64,000 bases of DNA from Ferrithrix thermotolerans DSM 19514 (GTDB lineage: Bacteria > Actinomycetota > Acidimicrobiia > Acidimicrobiales > Acidimicrobiaceae), in contig NZ_FQUL01000006.1 in assembly GCF_900128965.1 (NCBI RefSeq), forward strand, positions 1 through 64,000. Direction: 5' to 3'. Shown in pieces: positions 53,332 through 61,258 of the stretch; within the stretch, counting starts at the first letter, position 1; the number at the start of each line of letters is the position of its first letter. The notes beneath the pieces are model-generated. The model was not told the origin of the DNA, did not search any database, and saw only the letters and a list, made by a program, of their open reading frames with translations. A program made the translations under genes and the position numbers.

Positions 53332-53337
53332 ATTGTA
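53332..53337 (-). promoter_or_regulatory. -10 box of lexA (possible leaderless promoter)
   Basis: TACAAT on the minus strand ends seven bases before the lexA ATG at 53324, so the transcription start would coincide with the start codon. The degenerate SOS half-palindrome at 53349-53360 would lie over the spacer and -35 region. Confidence 0.5.
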
Positions 53338-53348
53338 ACTTTAAATTA

Positions 53349-53360
53349 GAACATGTGTGC
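53349..53360. promoter_or_regulatory. degenerate SOS box near lexA
   Basis: GAACATGTGTGC differs from the GAAC-N4-GTTC operator at one base of the right half. It lies 25 bases upstream of the lexA start and 18 bases from the perfect box, so LexA could bind both cooperatively. Confidence 0.5.
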
Positions 53361-53370
53361 GAATCTGTAG

Positions 53371-53376
53371 TACAGT
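53371..53376 (+). promoter_or_regulatory. -10 box of the LysM gene (possible leaderless promoter)
   Basis: TACAGT ends seven bases before the ATG at 53384, mirroring the lexA arrangement. A transcript starting on the ATG would have no leader, which agrees with the missing Shine-Dalgarno sequence. Confidence 0.5.
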
Positions 53377-53377
53377 A

Positions 53378-53389
53378 GAACATATGTTC
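53378..53389. promoter_or_regulatory. perfect SOS box overlapping the LysM gene start codon
   Basis: GAACATATGTTC is a perfect 12-bp palindrome matching GAAC-N4-GTTC, with a further C-N12-G context. The ATG of the LysM gene (53384-53386) is inside it, so bound LexA would cover the transcription start. It serves the LysM gene and probably lexA, 54 bases away. Confidence 0.9.
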
Positions 53390-53749
53390 GCATTAAATGA
53401 AAAATCTTCAACCTATTTCGAAGATTACTCAATCCCAGGCTCTCACCCCGCTAATACTCTCCATGGAAAGATAGGAGAGCGAATCTATCTCTGGTTGTGC
53501 TACGGGTTGTTTATGGTAGCACTGGCCTTTGTAGGACTGGGACTTTACTCGCACTTTATCTCCTCCAAGGGCCAAAGCGCCGTTGTAGCTAGGGAGTATG
53601 TGGTAAAGCCCGGGGATACTTTGTACTCGATAGCGCTTCGCTACAGTGACGGGTCTGATCTCAACCAATATCTCTACTCCTTGGAACAGGAGGTAGGGCC
53701 TAACGCGCTGATTTATCCCGGAGAGATTATACAACTCCCTTCGGCATAG
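53384..53749 (+). CDS. SOS-regulated membrane LysM protein, likely division inhibitor
   Basis: The protein has 121 residues. A 32-residue cytosolic N-terminus is followed by one membrane segment (about 33-57) and one LysM domain (about 71-119, YVVKPGDTLYSIALRYSDG, then YPGEIIQLP) that should bind peptidoglycan outside. This layout, and its place between lexA and nrdR under an SOS box, match YneA of Bacillus and the Rv2719c (ChiZ) locus of Mycobacterium, which block septation during DNA damage. The role here is inferred from architecture and context. The ATG at 53384 is chosen; a GTG at 53357 would place the promoter inside the gene. Confidence 0.85.
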   Translation: MFALNEKSSTYFEDYSIPGSHPANTLHGKIGERIYLWLCYGLFMVALAFVGLGLYSHFISSKGQSAVVAREYVVKPGDTLYSIALRYSDGSDLNQYLYSLEQEVGPNALIYPGEIIQLPSA

Positions 53750-53842
53750 GTGAACTATCATAAAAGCTGTGGTCAGCGGCATCACCTAAAGAATCTTCTG
53801 CATGAGCATATAGATTTTATCTGTAGGCCAATGATGGATTGA

Positions 53843-54343
53843 GTGATAGGTTTGCGCTGCCCTTACTGTTTTAGGGATGAAGATCGGGTTGTGGACTCGA
53901 GAACGGTCGATGATGGGGACGCCGTGAGACGTCGGCGCGAGTGTCTGGCATGTGGGCGTAGGTTTACCACATTTGAAAAGGTCGCCGAAGATACAAAGAT
54001 TGTCGTGCTCAAAAGAAGAGGCGCTAGGGAGAGCTTCGATCGGGAGAAGGTGGCACAAGGCATGAGAGCAGCTTTGAAAAATCGACCCTTTTCGGACTCG
54101 GAGATCGACGCTTTGGCGGCCGACGTCGAGGAGGAGATTCGATCGTTCAAGGAGGAAGTAACCTCGCAAGAGATAGGTCAAATCGTCTTACGACGGCTTT
54201 TCGAGGTCGATGAGGTGGGGTATATGCGCTTTGCCTCTGTTTACAAGGGGTTTGAGCGGCTTCAGGACTTCACCGAAGAGGCCTCATTTGTCTCTCCGGC
54301 AGTGCTTGAGAAACGGGAGGATGATAGAGATGTTGGTGAGTGA
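53843..54343 (+). CDS. nrdR: ribonucleotide reductase repressor NrdR
   Basis: The protein has 166 residues. The zinc ribbon has RCPYC and CLACGRRF, with VVDSRTVDDGDAVRRRREC between. The ATP-cone domain follows (KRRGARESFDREKVAQGM). It senses ATP/dATP and represses nrd genes. The start may be the GTG at 53843 or a TTG nine bases later that would give the usual beginning just before RCPYC. The order lexA-LysM gene-nrdR is the actinobacterial one. The nrd genes themselves are not here. Confidence 0.95.
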   Translation: MIGLRCPYCFRDEDRVVDSRTVDDGDAVRRRRECLACGRRFTTFEKVAEDTKIVVLKRRGARESFDREKVAQGMRAALKNRPFSDSEIDALAADVEEEIRSFKEEVTSQEIGQIVLRRLFEVDEVGYMRFASVYKGFERLQDFTEEASFVSPAVLEKREDDRDVGE

Positions 54344-54803
54344 TGCAAAGGAATTGGAACTTAGGCAGTTAGACGGAGTCCGCAGCATAGGCGCTTGGGT
54401 GATGGTCACAGCTCCCAGATCTGATCTCTTTGAACTCCTGGCCGATCCGTCAAAACACGCGCTCTTTGACGGATCTGGAACCGTCAAAGGTTCTCTGCAA
54501 GCTCCAAAGAGACTCTATTTGAATGCAACCTTCTCTATGAACATGCGCCTTTTGGTTCCTTATCGGATCACCAATCAGGTAGTTGAGTTTGTGGAGGGTT
54601 ACTCCATTGCGTGGCGGCATATGGGTAGGCATGTTTGGAGGTACCTCCTAGAAGACGTCGAAGATGGCTCTACCAAGGTCACTGAGATCTTTTACTGGGG
54701 TGAGGCGCGATCTCCGCTTCTTTATGAGAGTCTCAAGATACCCAAACGCAACGGAGAGTCGATTGTAGCGACGTTGAAGCGTATGAGAGATCTTTATAAC
54801 TAG
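54330..54803 (+). CDS. SRPBCC (START-like) family protein
   Basis: The protein has about 157 residues. A strand-rich N-terminus (GAWVMVTAPRSDLFELLADPSKHALFDGSG in outline) is followed by VPYRITNQVVEFVEGYSIAW, a pattern seen in polyketide-cyclase/START-like ligand-binding proteins of Actinobacteria. Such proteins bind hydrophobic small molecules; no ligand is suggested here. The ATG at 54330 has GGGAGG nine bases upstream and overlaps the end of nrdR. An earlier frame from 54210 lies inside nrdR and is not used. Confidence 0.7.
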   Translation: MLVSDAKELELRQLDGVRSIGAWVMVTAPRSDLFELLADPSKHALFDGSGTVKGSLQAPKRLYLNATFSMNMRLLVPYRITNQVVEFVEGYSIAWRHMGRHVWRYLLEDVEDGSTKVTEIFYWGEARSPLLYESLKIPKRNGESIVATLKRMRDLYN

Positions 54804-54836
54804 ACAACTAGGACCTGCGATTCGGCCCATTTGAGG

Positions 54837-55634
54837 CTAGAGGGCATCGCTAAAGTGGAGTAGATGTCTCTTCAGTGACTTGTAGATCGAAGGATTTCCG
54901 GCAATGGTCAACTCTCCTGAGGGCTCCTCTGAAAATAGAGAGCCTACGGCACCACCGGCTTCTCTCACTACCAGGGTTCCAGCACTGTAGTCCCAGGGCC
55001 AAAGTCCTATCTCGTAGTATCCGTCGGTGCGTCCGGCCGCCAGGTAGCAGAGGTCGAGGGACGCAGCTCCGGCCCTTCTTATGTCTCTAACGTTTGCAAT
55101 TAGGGTTACTAAGGTGTTGGCTTGGCGGAGTCGGATCTTGTCGTCGTATGAGAACCCTGTTGCTATGAGGGCTTTGGACATCTCGGTGGTCTTTGAGACC
55201 TGTATCGCTCGATTGTTCAGGTAGCTACCGCCGTTGTAGGTCGCATAGTACACGTCGTCGTGATAGACATCGGTTACCACTCCTACCTGTATCTGCCCAT
55301 CGCTGTCTCTTGCGGCTATGGAGACGGCATACACGGGAAAGTCGTATATGAAGTTTGTCGTTCCATCTATGGGATCCACTATCCAGGTGATCTCAGACGA
55401 GTCGACCTCCTCTGTCTCTTCTCCCATGAAGCCGTCGTTGGGTCGCTCCGATAGCAGTATCTCTCGTATTATGTTCTCTGTCTCTTTGTCTACCTTAGTT
55501 ACCATATCGGTCGGGGACGACTTGGTCTTGATCTCCAGGTTTTGGTCCCGACGGCTAGCCTTTATGTGTGCAGCGGCTCGGGCGCTGGCGCGCTCGGCAA
55601 GATTTAGAAGCTCGTACCTAGATGCAGTGTTCAC
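54837..55634 (-). CDS. suhB: inositol monophosphatase family protein (SuhB-like)
   Basis: The protein has 265 residues, with the full signature GEETEEVDSSE, WIVDPIDGTTNFIYDFP and LWPWDYSAGTLVVREAGG. This is closer to authentic inositol monophosphatase/SuhB than the copy at 2199, which has DPVDGSAN. It dephosphorylates inositol-1-phosphate and related substrates with magnesium. The GTG start is at 55634. It is convergent with the SRPBCC gene and divergent from the threonine aldolase gene, with 50 bases in between for two promoters. Confidence 0.9.
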   Translation of the reverse strand: MNTASRYELLNLAERASARAAAHIKASRRDQNLEIKTKSSPTDMVTKVDKETENIIREILLSERPNDGFMGEETEEVDSSEITWIVDPIDGTTNFIYDFPVYAVSIAARDSDGQIQVGVVTDVYHDDVYYATYNGGSYLNNRAIQVSKTTEMSKALIATGFSYDDKIRLRQANTLVTLIANVRDIRRAGAASLDLCYLAAGRTDGYYEIGLWPWDYSAGTLVVREAGGAVGSLFSEEPSGELTIAGNPSIYKSLKRHLLHFSDAL

Positions 55635-55684
55635 TCGACCAGATTAGTTGACTTGGACCATTACTGCGGTGGTAGGTTTTAGGC

Positions 55685-56731
55685 ATGGAACTCATGAAAC
55701 CCTTTGCGACTCAAAATGGTGAGGTCGTAGATCTCCGGTCTGATACTGTAACGAAACCAACCATCGAGATGAGAGAAGCTATGGCGAACGCCGTCGTTGG
55801 CGACGACCGTTACCACGAAGATCCGACAGTGGCCGAACTTGAGGCCTACTACGCAGAGCTTGTGGGGAAAGAGGCTGCTTTGTTTGTGCCTTCAGGGACG
55901 ATGGCTAATCAGGTCGCCATGAGAACGTGGACCTCACCTGGAGATGTGGTATTGGCGGGTGCCAGACAACATGTCCTTCAATACGAGAGGATGGGTAGTG
56001 CGATCAACTCAGGCGTTCAGATCGTCCCGGTGAGAGATGACCGAGGGACTCTTAGTGTAAGAGAGCTTGAAGAGCAAAGGGATATCTTCCAGTTTCTTGG
56101 GTTGCCGGTCAAGGTAGTCTGCGTGGAAAATACACATATGCCAGCAGGAGGAGTCCCGATAGGGCTAGAGGTGCTCAAAGAGATACGCTCTTTGTTCCCT
56201 GAGGCAAAGATCCACATGGATGGGGCAAGGCTGTTTAATGCATCGGTAGCTACCGGCATTGAACCCTCGGAGTATGCACAACACGTTGACTCGGTGATGA
56301 GCTGTGTATCTAAGGGACTCGGCGCCCCCGTGGGCTCCCTGCTTGGAGGTAGCAAGGAGTTCATTGAAAACGCATGGAAAGAGCGGGCGATACTTGGAGG
56401 GCAGATGAGACAGGCGGGAGTCCTAGCAGCAGCTGGACTCGTGGCTCTACAGTCCATGCGCGACAGGCTTGCCGAGGACCATCGGCGGGCCAGAAAGCTA
56501 GCCAAGGCAATTGCAGCTCGTTACGGACTAGAGGTCTTGGACCCCGATTCAGTTCAGACTAATATCGTCGTCTTTTCTCATCCAGACCCAGAGGCGTTTT
56601 TGACCCATCTCTCACAAGCAGATGTGCTAGGCGGTTCCGTTGCTCCTGGATATGTACGTTTGGTTACTCATAAGGATGTAGACGACGAGATGATCGATAG
56701 AACCATCGTTGCAATTTCAAAGGCCCCGTAA
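55685..56731 (+). CDS. ltaE: low-specificity threonine aldolase family (PLP)
   Basis: The protein has 348 residues. Family marks are [12 protein letters not shown] at the N-terminus, [24 protein letters not shown] and the PLP lysine in [22 protein letters not shown] carries the cofactor aspartate. It splits threonine or allo-threonine to glycine and acetaldehyde; related members also act on phenylserine or are serine aldolases. The PIG-L gene begins one base after its stop, so the two are one unit. Confidence 0.9.
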   Translation: MELMKPFATQNGEVVDLRSDTVTKPTIEMREAMANAVVGDDRYHEDPTVAELEAYYAELVGKEAALFVPSGTMANQVAMRTWTSPGDVVLAGARQHVLQYERMGSAINSGVQIVPVRDDRGTLSVRELEEQRDIFQFLGLPVKVVCVENTHMPAGGVPIGLEVLKEIRSLFPEAKIHMDGARLFNASVATGIEPSEYAQHVDSVMSCVSKGLGAPVGSLLGGSKEFIENAWKERAILGGQMRQAGVLAAAGLVALQSMRDRLAEDHRRARKLAKAIAARYGLEVLDPDSVQTNIVVFSHPDPEAFLTHLSQADVLGGSVAPGYVRLVTHKDVDDEMIDRTIVAISKAP

Positions 56732-57451
56732 GTGAAAGCTGAGCTTCTTTCGATAGTGCCGAATCCGGTACTGGCGGTCTATGCTCATCCGGACGATGCA
56801 GATGTCGCCTGCGGAGGAACGCTAAAAAAATGGATCGACGAAGGATCTGATGTCCATGTGGTCATCTGCACAAAGGGAGAGAAGGGGACTAAAGATCCCG
56901 ATGCAGATATCAAAGAGGTGGCGGCCAAGCGCCGTAGCGAGGTTGAGGAGGCAGCTGCTATTTTGGGATTCAGTGCTTTGCATTTTCTCAATATCGACGA
57001 TGGTGAGATCGTAAACGACGAAACCCTTCGTGCTGATATCGTCGAGATTGTCCGCAGCGTAAAGCCAGAGGTGGTTCTGGCACCGGATCCAACCGCTGTG
57101 TTTTTCTCCGATCACTACTTTAACCACAGAGACCATCGCGAGATAGGATGGGCGGTTCTAGACGCAGTGTACCCGGCCTGCGGACTGCCAAAGTACTATC
57201 CTGACCGGGGAAAGGCCCATGTTGTCTCAGCGGTGATGCTAAGTGGGACCTTGGCTCCAGATGTATTTGTCGACATAACGGGCACTGTGGAAAAGAAGGT
57301 TACAGCGGTACTCAGCCACAAAAGCCAGATCTCCGGTGATGAGGAGTCAGTTAGGGACGCCATCGAACACATGGCCAAAGATGCAGGAGGAAAATGTGGG
57401 AAAGCCTTCGCTGAAGGGTTCCGCATGGTCGGATCTCTTGGAGTGTTTTAA
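56732..57451 (+). CDS. PIG-L / LmbE-family deacetylase
   Basis: The protein has 239 residues. The zinc motif AHPDDADVACGG near the N-terminus and a later YFNHRDHREIG (third zinc ligand) are complete. Members remove N-acetyl groups from sugar conjugates, including mycothiol precursors (MshB) or mycothiol S-conjugates (Mca). The length is shorter than those enzymes (about 290), so a different amide is likely. The GTG start lies directly on the aldolase stop. The gene is followed by a 307-base gap. Confidence 0.88.
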   Translation: MKAELLSIVPNPVLAVYAHPDDADVACGGTLKKWIDEGSDVHVVICTKGEKGTKDPDADIKEVAAKRRSEVEEAAAILGFSALHFLNIDDGEIVNDETLRADIVEIVRSVKPEVVLAPDPTAVFFSDHYFNHRDHREIGWAVLDAVYPACGLPKYYPDRGKAHVVSAVMLSGTLAPDVFVDITGTVEKKVTAVLSHKSQISGDEESVRDAIEHMAKDAGGKCGKAFAEGFRMVGSLGVF

Positions 57452-57758
57452 GGGTTTTTTAATTCTTGAGGCTAAGATCCGGTAGTGGGCTTTCCGCTAG
57501 GAGCAGTTCATGCATAATATGCATGATGGCTGTGATTATCGTTTCTAAAATAGCAGTTAGGTACCGGTGAGTTATATACCCATAGACGTAACTGCATAAA
57601 TTAACTACGAAGGGCTCTGTTAAAAATATTCCTTCAATTCGGATAAATAAAGATCGATATATCTGTGGGATTATTGGGTAGTCAATTGTGCGTTGTTCGT
57701 AGTAAAGTTAATTTTAGGGAATTTAGTTAGTCCTGTAGATTTTGACCAAGGAGGAGTT
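57452..57758. other. AT-rich intergenic region ahead of the DUF3040 gene
   Basis: There are 307 bases without a gene, clearly richer in A+T than the flanks. The region contains a perfect palindrome at 57508-57526 and several possible -10 boxes in the last 100 bases. An upstream frame from 57693 joins the DUF3040 gene but is not needed. Confidence 0.5.
57508..57526. promoter_or_regulatory. operator-like palindrome TCATGCAT-aat-ATGCATGA
   Basis: The eight-base arms 57508-57515 and 57519-57526 are exact reverse complements around AAT. The element is too short-looped for an RNA hairpin and looks like a dimeric repressor site. It is 230 bases before the DUF3040 gene and about 56 after the PIG-L stop. 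Confidence 0.45.
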
Positions 57759-58130
57759 ATGCCGCTGTCAGAGAACGAGTTGCGGGTACTCTCAGAGATA
57801 GAAAAGAGCTTCTACGAGCACGATTCGGCCTTCGCTGACCGTATGCGTTCCGAGACCGTCTATAAACACTCGGGTCGAAATCTAAAGTGGGCTTCGTTGA
57901 GTTTCGTTCTTGGCTTCGTATTTACGGTTGCTCTGTTTACGACATCGGTCCTTTTAGGGTTGATTGGGTTTTTGGTCATGCTCGGTTCAGCGCTTGTCTT
58001 CGAACAAAACTTGAGGCGTATGGGCAAGGCAAGCTGGCACGAGATAAAGAACTCTCAGGGACCAAAGGGTTCTCCCGTTGCCAAGTTTGGCAGCAAGCTG
58101 AAGGGCAAGTTCCCCAAGACTGACAAGTAA
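57759..58130 (+). CDS. DUF3040 membrane protein
   Basis: This 123-residue protein begins MPLSENELRVLSEIEKSFYEHDSAFADRM, in outline the typical start of actinobacterial DUF3040: an amphipathic acidic helix of about 30 residues. Two membrane segments follow (about 45-62 and 63-82), then a basic tail of 40 residues. Function is unknown; the family often lies near division genes, as here a few kb before mraZ. AGGAGGAG supports the ATG at 57759 over an earlier frame at 57693. Confidence 0.85.
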   Translation: MPLSENELRVLSEIEKSFYEHDSAFADRMRSETVYKHSGRNLKWASLSFVLGFVFTVALFTTSVLLGLIGFLVMLGSALVFEQNLRRMGKASWHEIKNSQGPKGSPVAKFGSKLKGKFPKTDK

Positions 58131-58137
58131 ACGTCGT

Positions 58138-59004
58138 TTGAACATCTTATCGATCGATATCGGTGGCACCAAGTTTCAAGTTGCTGTTGTAACGAAAGAC
58201 GGTGAGATAGTTCGCTCTCAAAAGGTTCCAACTCCAAAGTCGTACGACGGAGAGGAGCTCTTTGCGGTTCTCTGCTCAGCTATAGCAGAGGTATCGTCTA
58301 AAGAAAGTTATGACGTTGTAGGAGTCGGCTGCGGTGGTCCGATGTCTCCCATGGGCGAGTTTGTTTCGCCACTAAATATTCCGGGTTGGCGTAACTTTCC
58401 TCTTCGCTCCAGGTTAGAGAGCATTGCCGGTCTTCCTGTCTTTATCGACAACGATGCCAAGGCGATAACTTTGGCTGAGGCCTTCTTTGGCGGCGGCAAG
58501 GGAAAGCGCAACTTTATGGCTATGGTCGTCTCCACGGGCGTAGGTGCAGGACTCTACTGCGACGGTCGGCTCATCGATGGAGAGTCAGGTAATGCAGGAC
58601 ATCTCGGCCATGTCATTGTAGAACCAAGTGGTCATCTCTGCGCATGTGGATCTCTTGGGTGTCTCGAGGCGGAGATATCCGGTCTTTCCACGCAGAAGAT
58701 CCTAGGGATCACCGCAGATCTAGCGCCTAAGTCGTGGATTATAAGAAGTGGTGACCTCTTGGCAAGAGCGGTCGCTTCGGCGGCGGCTCTTTTGGACTTT
58801 GAATGTGTATTTGTCGGCGGATCGGTAGCGTTGGGGTACGGAGACCTCTTCTTTGAAGAGGCAAACAGGGCACTAAAGCGGTATGCGAAACTCGAGTTTT
58901 CTGAGAAGGTAGAGATCCTTCCAACCACTTTGGGTCCTGACTTTGCGTCTCTCTCTGGTGCTGCGGTCGCCCTTTATAGGAAGGGAATAAATTCCCTTAC
59001 CTGA
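58138..59004 (+). CDS. ROK-family sugar kinase
   Basis: The protein has 288 residues. The ATP motif SIDIGGTKFQVAVV is at the N-terminus. The sugar region is FIDNDAKAITLAEAFFG with the catalytic aspartate, and the zinc-binding HLCACGSLGCLE is typical of ROK. It is probably a glucokinase or a kinase of an N-acetyl sugar. The start is a TTG, seven bases after the DUF3040 stop. Without a DNA-binding domain it is a kinase, not a ROK repressor. Confidence 0.9.
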   Translation: MNILSIDIGGTKFQVAVVTKDGEIVRSQKVPTPKSYDGEELFAVLCSAIAEVSSKESYDVVGVGCGGPMSPMGEFVSPLNIPGWRNFPLRSRLESIAGLPVFIDNDAKAITLAEAFFGGGKGKRNFMAMVVSTGVGAGLYCDGRLIDGESGNAGHLGHVIVEPSGHLCACGSLGCLEAEISGLSTQKILGITADLAPKSWIIRSGDLLARAVASAAALLDFECVFVGGSVALGYGDLFFEEANRALKRYAKLEFSEKVEILPTTLGPDFASLSGAAVALYRKGINSLT

Positions 59005-59040
59005 TGTGCAACCGATTCAACCCTGCGCTAGCGTTTAGGT

Positions 59041-60291
59041 ATGGACATCACCTATCCCGAAAGTGCTGAAAAGTTCAGAGCAAAGGTAAGAGATTTTCTA
59101 GCTTCCAATCTGCCCAAGGACTGGAGGGGCGTGGGAGGGCTATCCCGGGACGAAGCGGCGGACTTTACTGAAAAGTGGCGTAACGTCTTGTATCGAGAAG
59201 GCTACCTTGCGGTCGGCTGGCCCAAAGAGTACGGCGGGGCGGGTCTCTCTCAGTTGGAGCAGGTGGTCTTGGCAGAGGAGTTTACCCGTGCTGGTGTGCC
59301 TTCAGGGGGCCCTAACGACGCTTTTGGGATTCAGATGCTCGGGAATACTTTGATACGTTGGGGAACCGAAGAGCAAAAAAAGAGGTTTCTCCCACGGATC
59401 CTTTCGGGTGAGGACAGGTGGTGTCAAGGTTATTCGGAGCCTAACGCTGGATCTGATCTTGCAAATCTGGCCTGTCGCGCTGTGTTAGACGGAGACGAGT
59501 GGGTTATAAACGGTCAAAAGATATGGACCTCTGCTGGTCATTTGGCCAACTGGATATTTGTGTTAACACGGACCGATCCAGAAGCGCCCAAACACAAAGG
59601 AATATCATTCTTGCTCTGTCCGATGGATCAGCCTGGAGTCGAGGTTAGACCGATCAAAATGATCTCCGGGGAGTCCGAGTTCAATGAGGTCTTCTTCACA
59701 GACGCACGGACCTCCAAGGACAACATCGTAGGTGCTCCAGGAGAGGGATGGTCTGTGGCTATGACTTTGCTTGGTTACGAGAGAGGTGAGGCTGCAGCGA
59801 CGATACCGATTCGTTTTCGTGCTGAGCTAGACAGGCTCTTGGAGCTAGCGAAGGAGACCGGTGCGTCGTCCAACCCTGTCTTTCGTGACCGCCTTGCGTA
59901 CTGTTACTCAAAAGTAGAGATCATGAGGTACCTGGGGTATAGGACGTTGACCAGTTTCCTAAGCGGGGGTGCTCCGGGTCCAGAAGCTTCAATCTCAAAG
60001 CTTTACTGGAGTGAGTACCATAAGGTCGTAACAGAGCTTGCGGTCGATATGCTTGGGCTAGAGGCTTTAGTGCCGTCGGGACGAAAGCCTACTTCAGCGT
60101 TTCAGACAGACGATATCGGAGCTCCAAACTCCTCAAACTCCTGGGTAATGACGTATCTAAACGCGCGAGCAGGTACCATCTACGCAGGAACTTCCCAGAT
60201 TCAAAAAAATATCCTTGGGGAACTAGTTCTTGGACTTCCAAAGGAACCACGCTTAGATAAAGGCCCCTGGAACGCCTCTAGCTCAAAGTAG
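59041..60291 (+). CDS. acyl-CoA dehydrogenase
   Basis: The protein has 416 residues. Landmarks are GWPKEYGGAGLS near the N-terminus, GYSEPNAGSDLANL (FAD and substrate), NGQKIWTSAGHLANW, and the C-terminal YAGTSQIQKNILGE. It has the shape of actinobacterial fatty-acyl or steroid-type acyl-CoA dehydrogenases. Electron transfer flavoprotein genes are not nearby. A 74-residue ORF follows after ten bases. Confidence 0.92.
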   Translation: MDITYPESAEKFRAKVRDFLASNLPKDWRGVGGLSRDEAADFTEKWRNVLYREGYLAVGWPKEYGGAGLSQLEQVVLAEEFTRAGVPSGGPNDAFGIQMLGNTLIRWGTEEQKKRFLPRILSGEDRWCQGYSEPNAGSDLANLACRAVLDGDEWVINGQKIWTSAGHLANWIFVLTRTDPEAPKHKGISFLLCPMDQPGVEVRPIKMISGESEFNEVFFTDARTSKDNIVGAPGEGWSVAMTLLGYERGEAAATIPIRFRAELDRLLELAKETGASSNPVFRDRLAYCYSKVEIMRYLGYRTLTSFLSGGAPGPEASISKLYWSEYHKVVTELAVDMLGLEALVPSGRKPTSAFQTDDIGAPNSSNSWVMTYLNARAGTIYAGTSQIQKNILGELVLGLPKEPRLDKGPWNASSSK

Positions 60292-60301
60292 TCTTTAGAG
60301 T

Positions 60302-60526
60302 ATGAGTCCAGCCAAGATAAAGTTGTCAACCCTCAAAGAAGGGGTGGTTCAGCTATACCTTCTAAGTGGACTAGCGACCCTATTTGCAGGTGGCGATCTC
60401 AGTCAACTAAGGAAGTACCGAAAGTTTAGGATCGAAACCTTTGCGGGAAAAGGCGGTAAAGTAAGGTTTAAAGACGTCATCGAGTTCTTGAACTGGTGTC
60501 ACCTTCAAAGGCAGTTATCAAAGTAG
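60302..60526 (+). CDS. small basic protein of unknown function
   Basis: The protein has 74 residues and is basic (K and R near 20 percent), with one short hydrophobic segment (VVQLYLLSGLATLFAGG). No family is recognised. It begins ten bases after the acyl-CoA dehydrogenase and is probably on the same message. The ribosome-binding site is weak (TTTAGAG). Coding potential looks real, but the function is not inferable. Confidence 0.5.
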   Translation: MSPAKIKLSTLKEGVVQLYLLSGLATLFAGGDLSQLRKYRKFRIETFAGKGGKVRFKDVIEFLNWCHLQRQLSK

Positions 60527-60661
60527 AGGTGTTCTGTGCAGGAAAAACCAGTTTTTGTCTGCTATGATCTCATGTAGGTGAGTATATGGACGTAATGCAG
60601 GTACGCCGAAGTTCTAGTTTCTTTACTGTATTCTTGCACCTAAGCAGGAGCGCGAGGTAGC

Positions 60662-61180
60662 GTGTCCAGGGTGCTCGTGCTAAATGCGACGTACGAAGCA
60701 CTCTGTTTAGTCTCTACGAAGCGAGCCATTGTTCTTATGGTCACGGAAAAAGCAGATCTTGTAGTAAGCACGGGTAACGACATTCATTCAGCTTCCCTCA
60801 CCGTCGCAGAGCCGTCAATCGTTCGTCTCAACTCTTATGTTAGCGTTCCGCGTACTCCCAGGATCGCTCTTTCAAGGAGGGCGATATTTGCTCGAGACAA
60901 CTACACCTGTCAGTACTGTGGAGCACCTGCGGAGAACATAGACCACGTCATCCCGAGGTCTCGCGGAGGGTTGCACGTGTGGGAGAACGTTGTCGCTAGT
61001 TGCAAGCCGTGCAACTCACGCAAAGAGGATCGATTGCTATCAGAGTCCAACTTTGTGCTTAGAAAGGCTCCAGCTCCCCCTAAAGGCAGGGCATGGGCTA
61101 TCTCCCTAGGGGTAGTCAGACCCGAGTGGGTTCCTTACCTTGGCGGTAGTGTGCAAAGTCAAAGCGCAAGGATTGCATAG
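60662..61180 (+). CDS. HNH endonuclease domain protein
   Basis: The protein has 172 residues. An N-terminal beta domain (VLVLNATYEALCLVSTKRAI) is followed by an HNH core: RRAIFARDNYTCQYCG, IDHVIPRSRGG, WENVVASCKPCN. Two cysteine pairs bind zinc. This two-part form is widespread in Actinobacteria and Cyanobacteria as single-copy genes of unknown role, so I do not call it a restriction enzyme. The GTG start has GAGG upstream. It stands alone between a small ORF and the EAL gene. Confidence 0.85.
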   Translation: MSRVLVLNATYEALCLVSTKRAIVLMVTEKADLVVSTGNDIHSASLTVAEPSIVRLNSYVSVPRTPRIALSRRAIFARDNYTCQYCGAPAENIDHVIPRSRGGLHVWENVVASCKPCNSRKEDRLLSESNFVLRKAPAPPKGRAWAISLGVVRPEWVPYLGGSVQSQSARIA

Positions 61181-61258
61181 TGTATACATAGTCGGTATAA
61201 AGTTGTCTGACTTGCCGTCCGAATAACTCATGACAATGTGCTTGTTAGGAGTTATTTG

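Noticed and set aside
60662-61180. HNH protein as part of a restriction or defence system
   Set aside because: It stands alone, has the common single-copy housekeeping architecture, and no methylase or other defence gene is nearby.
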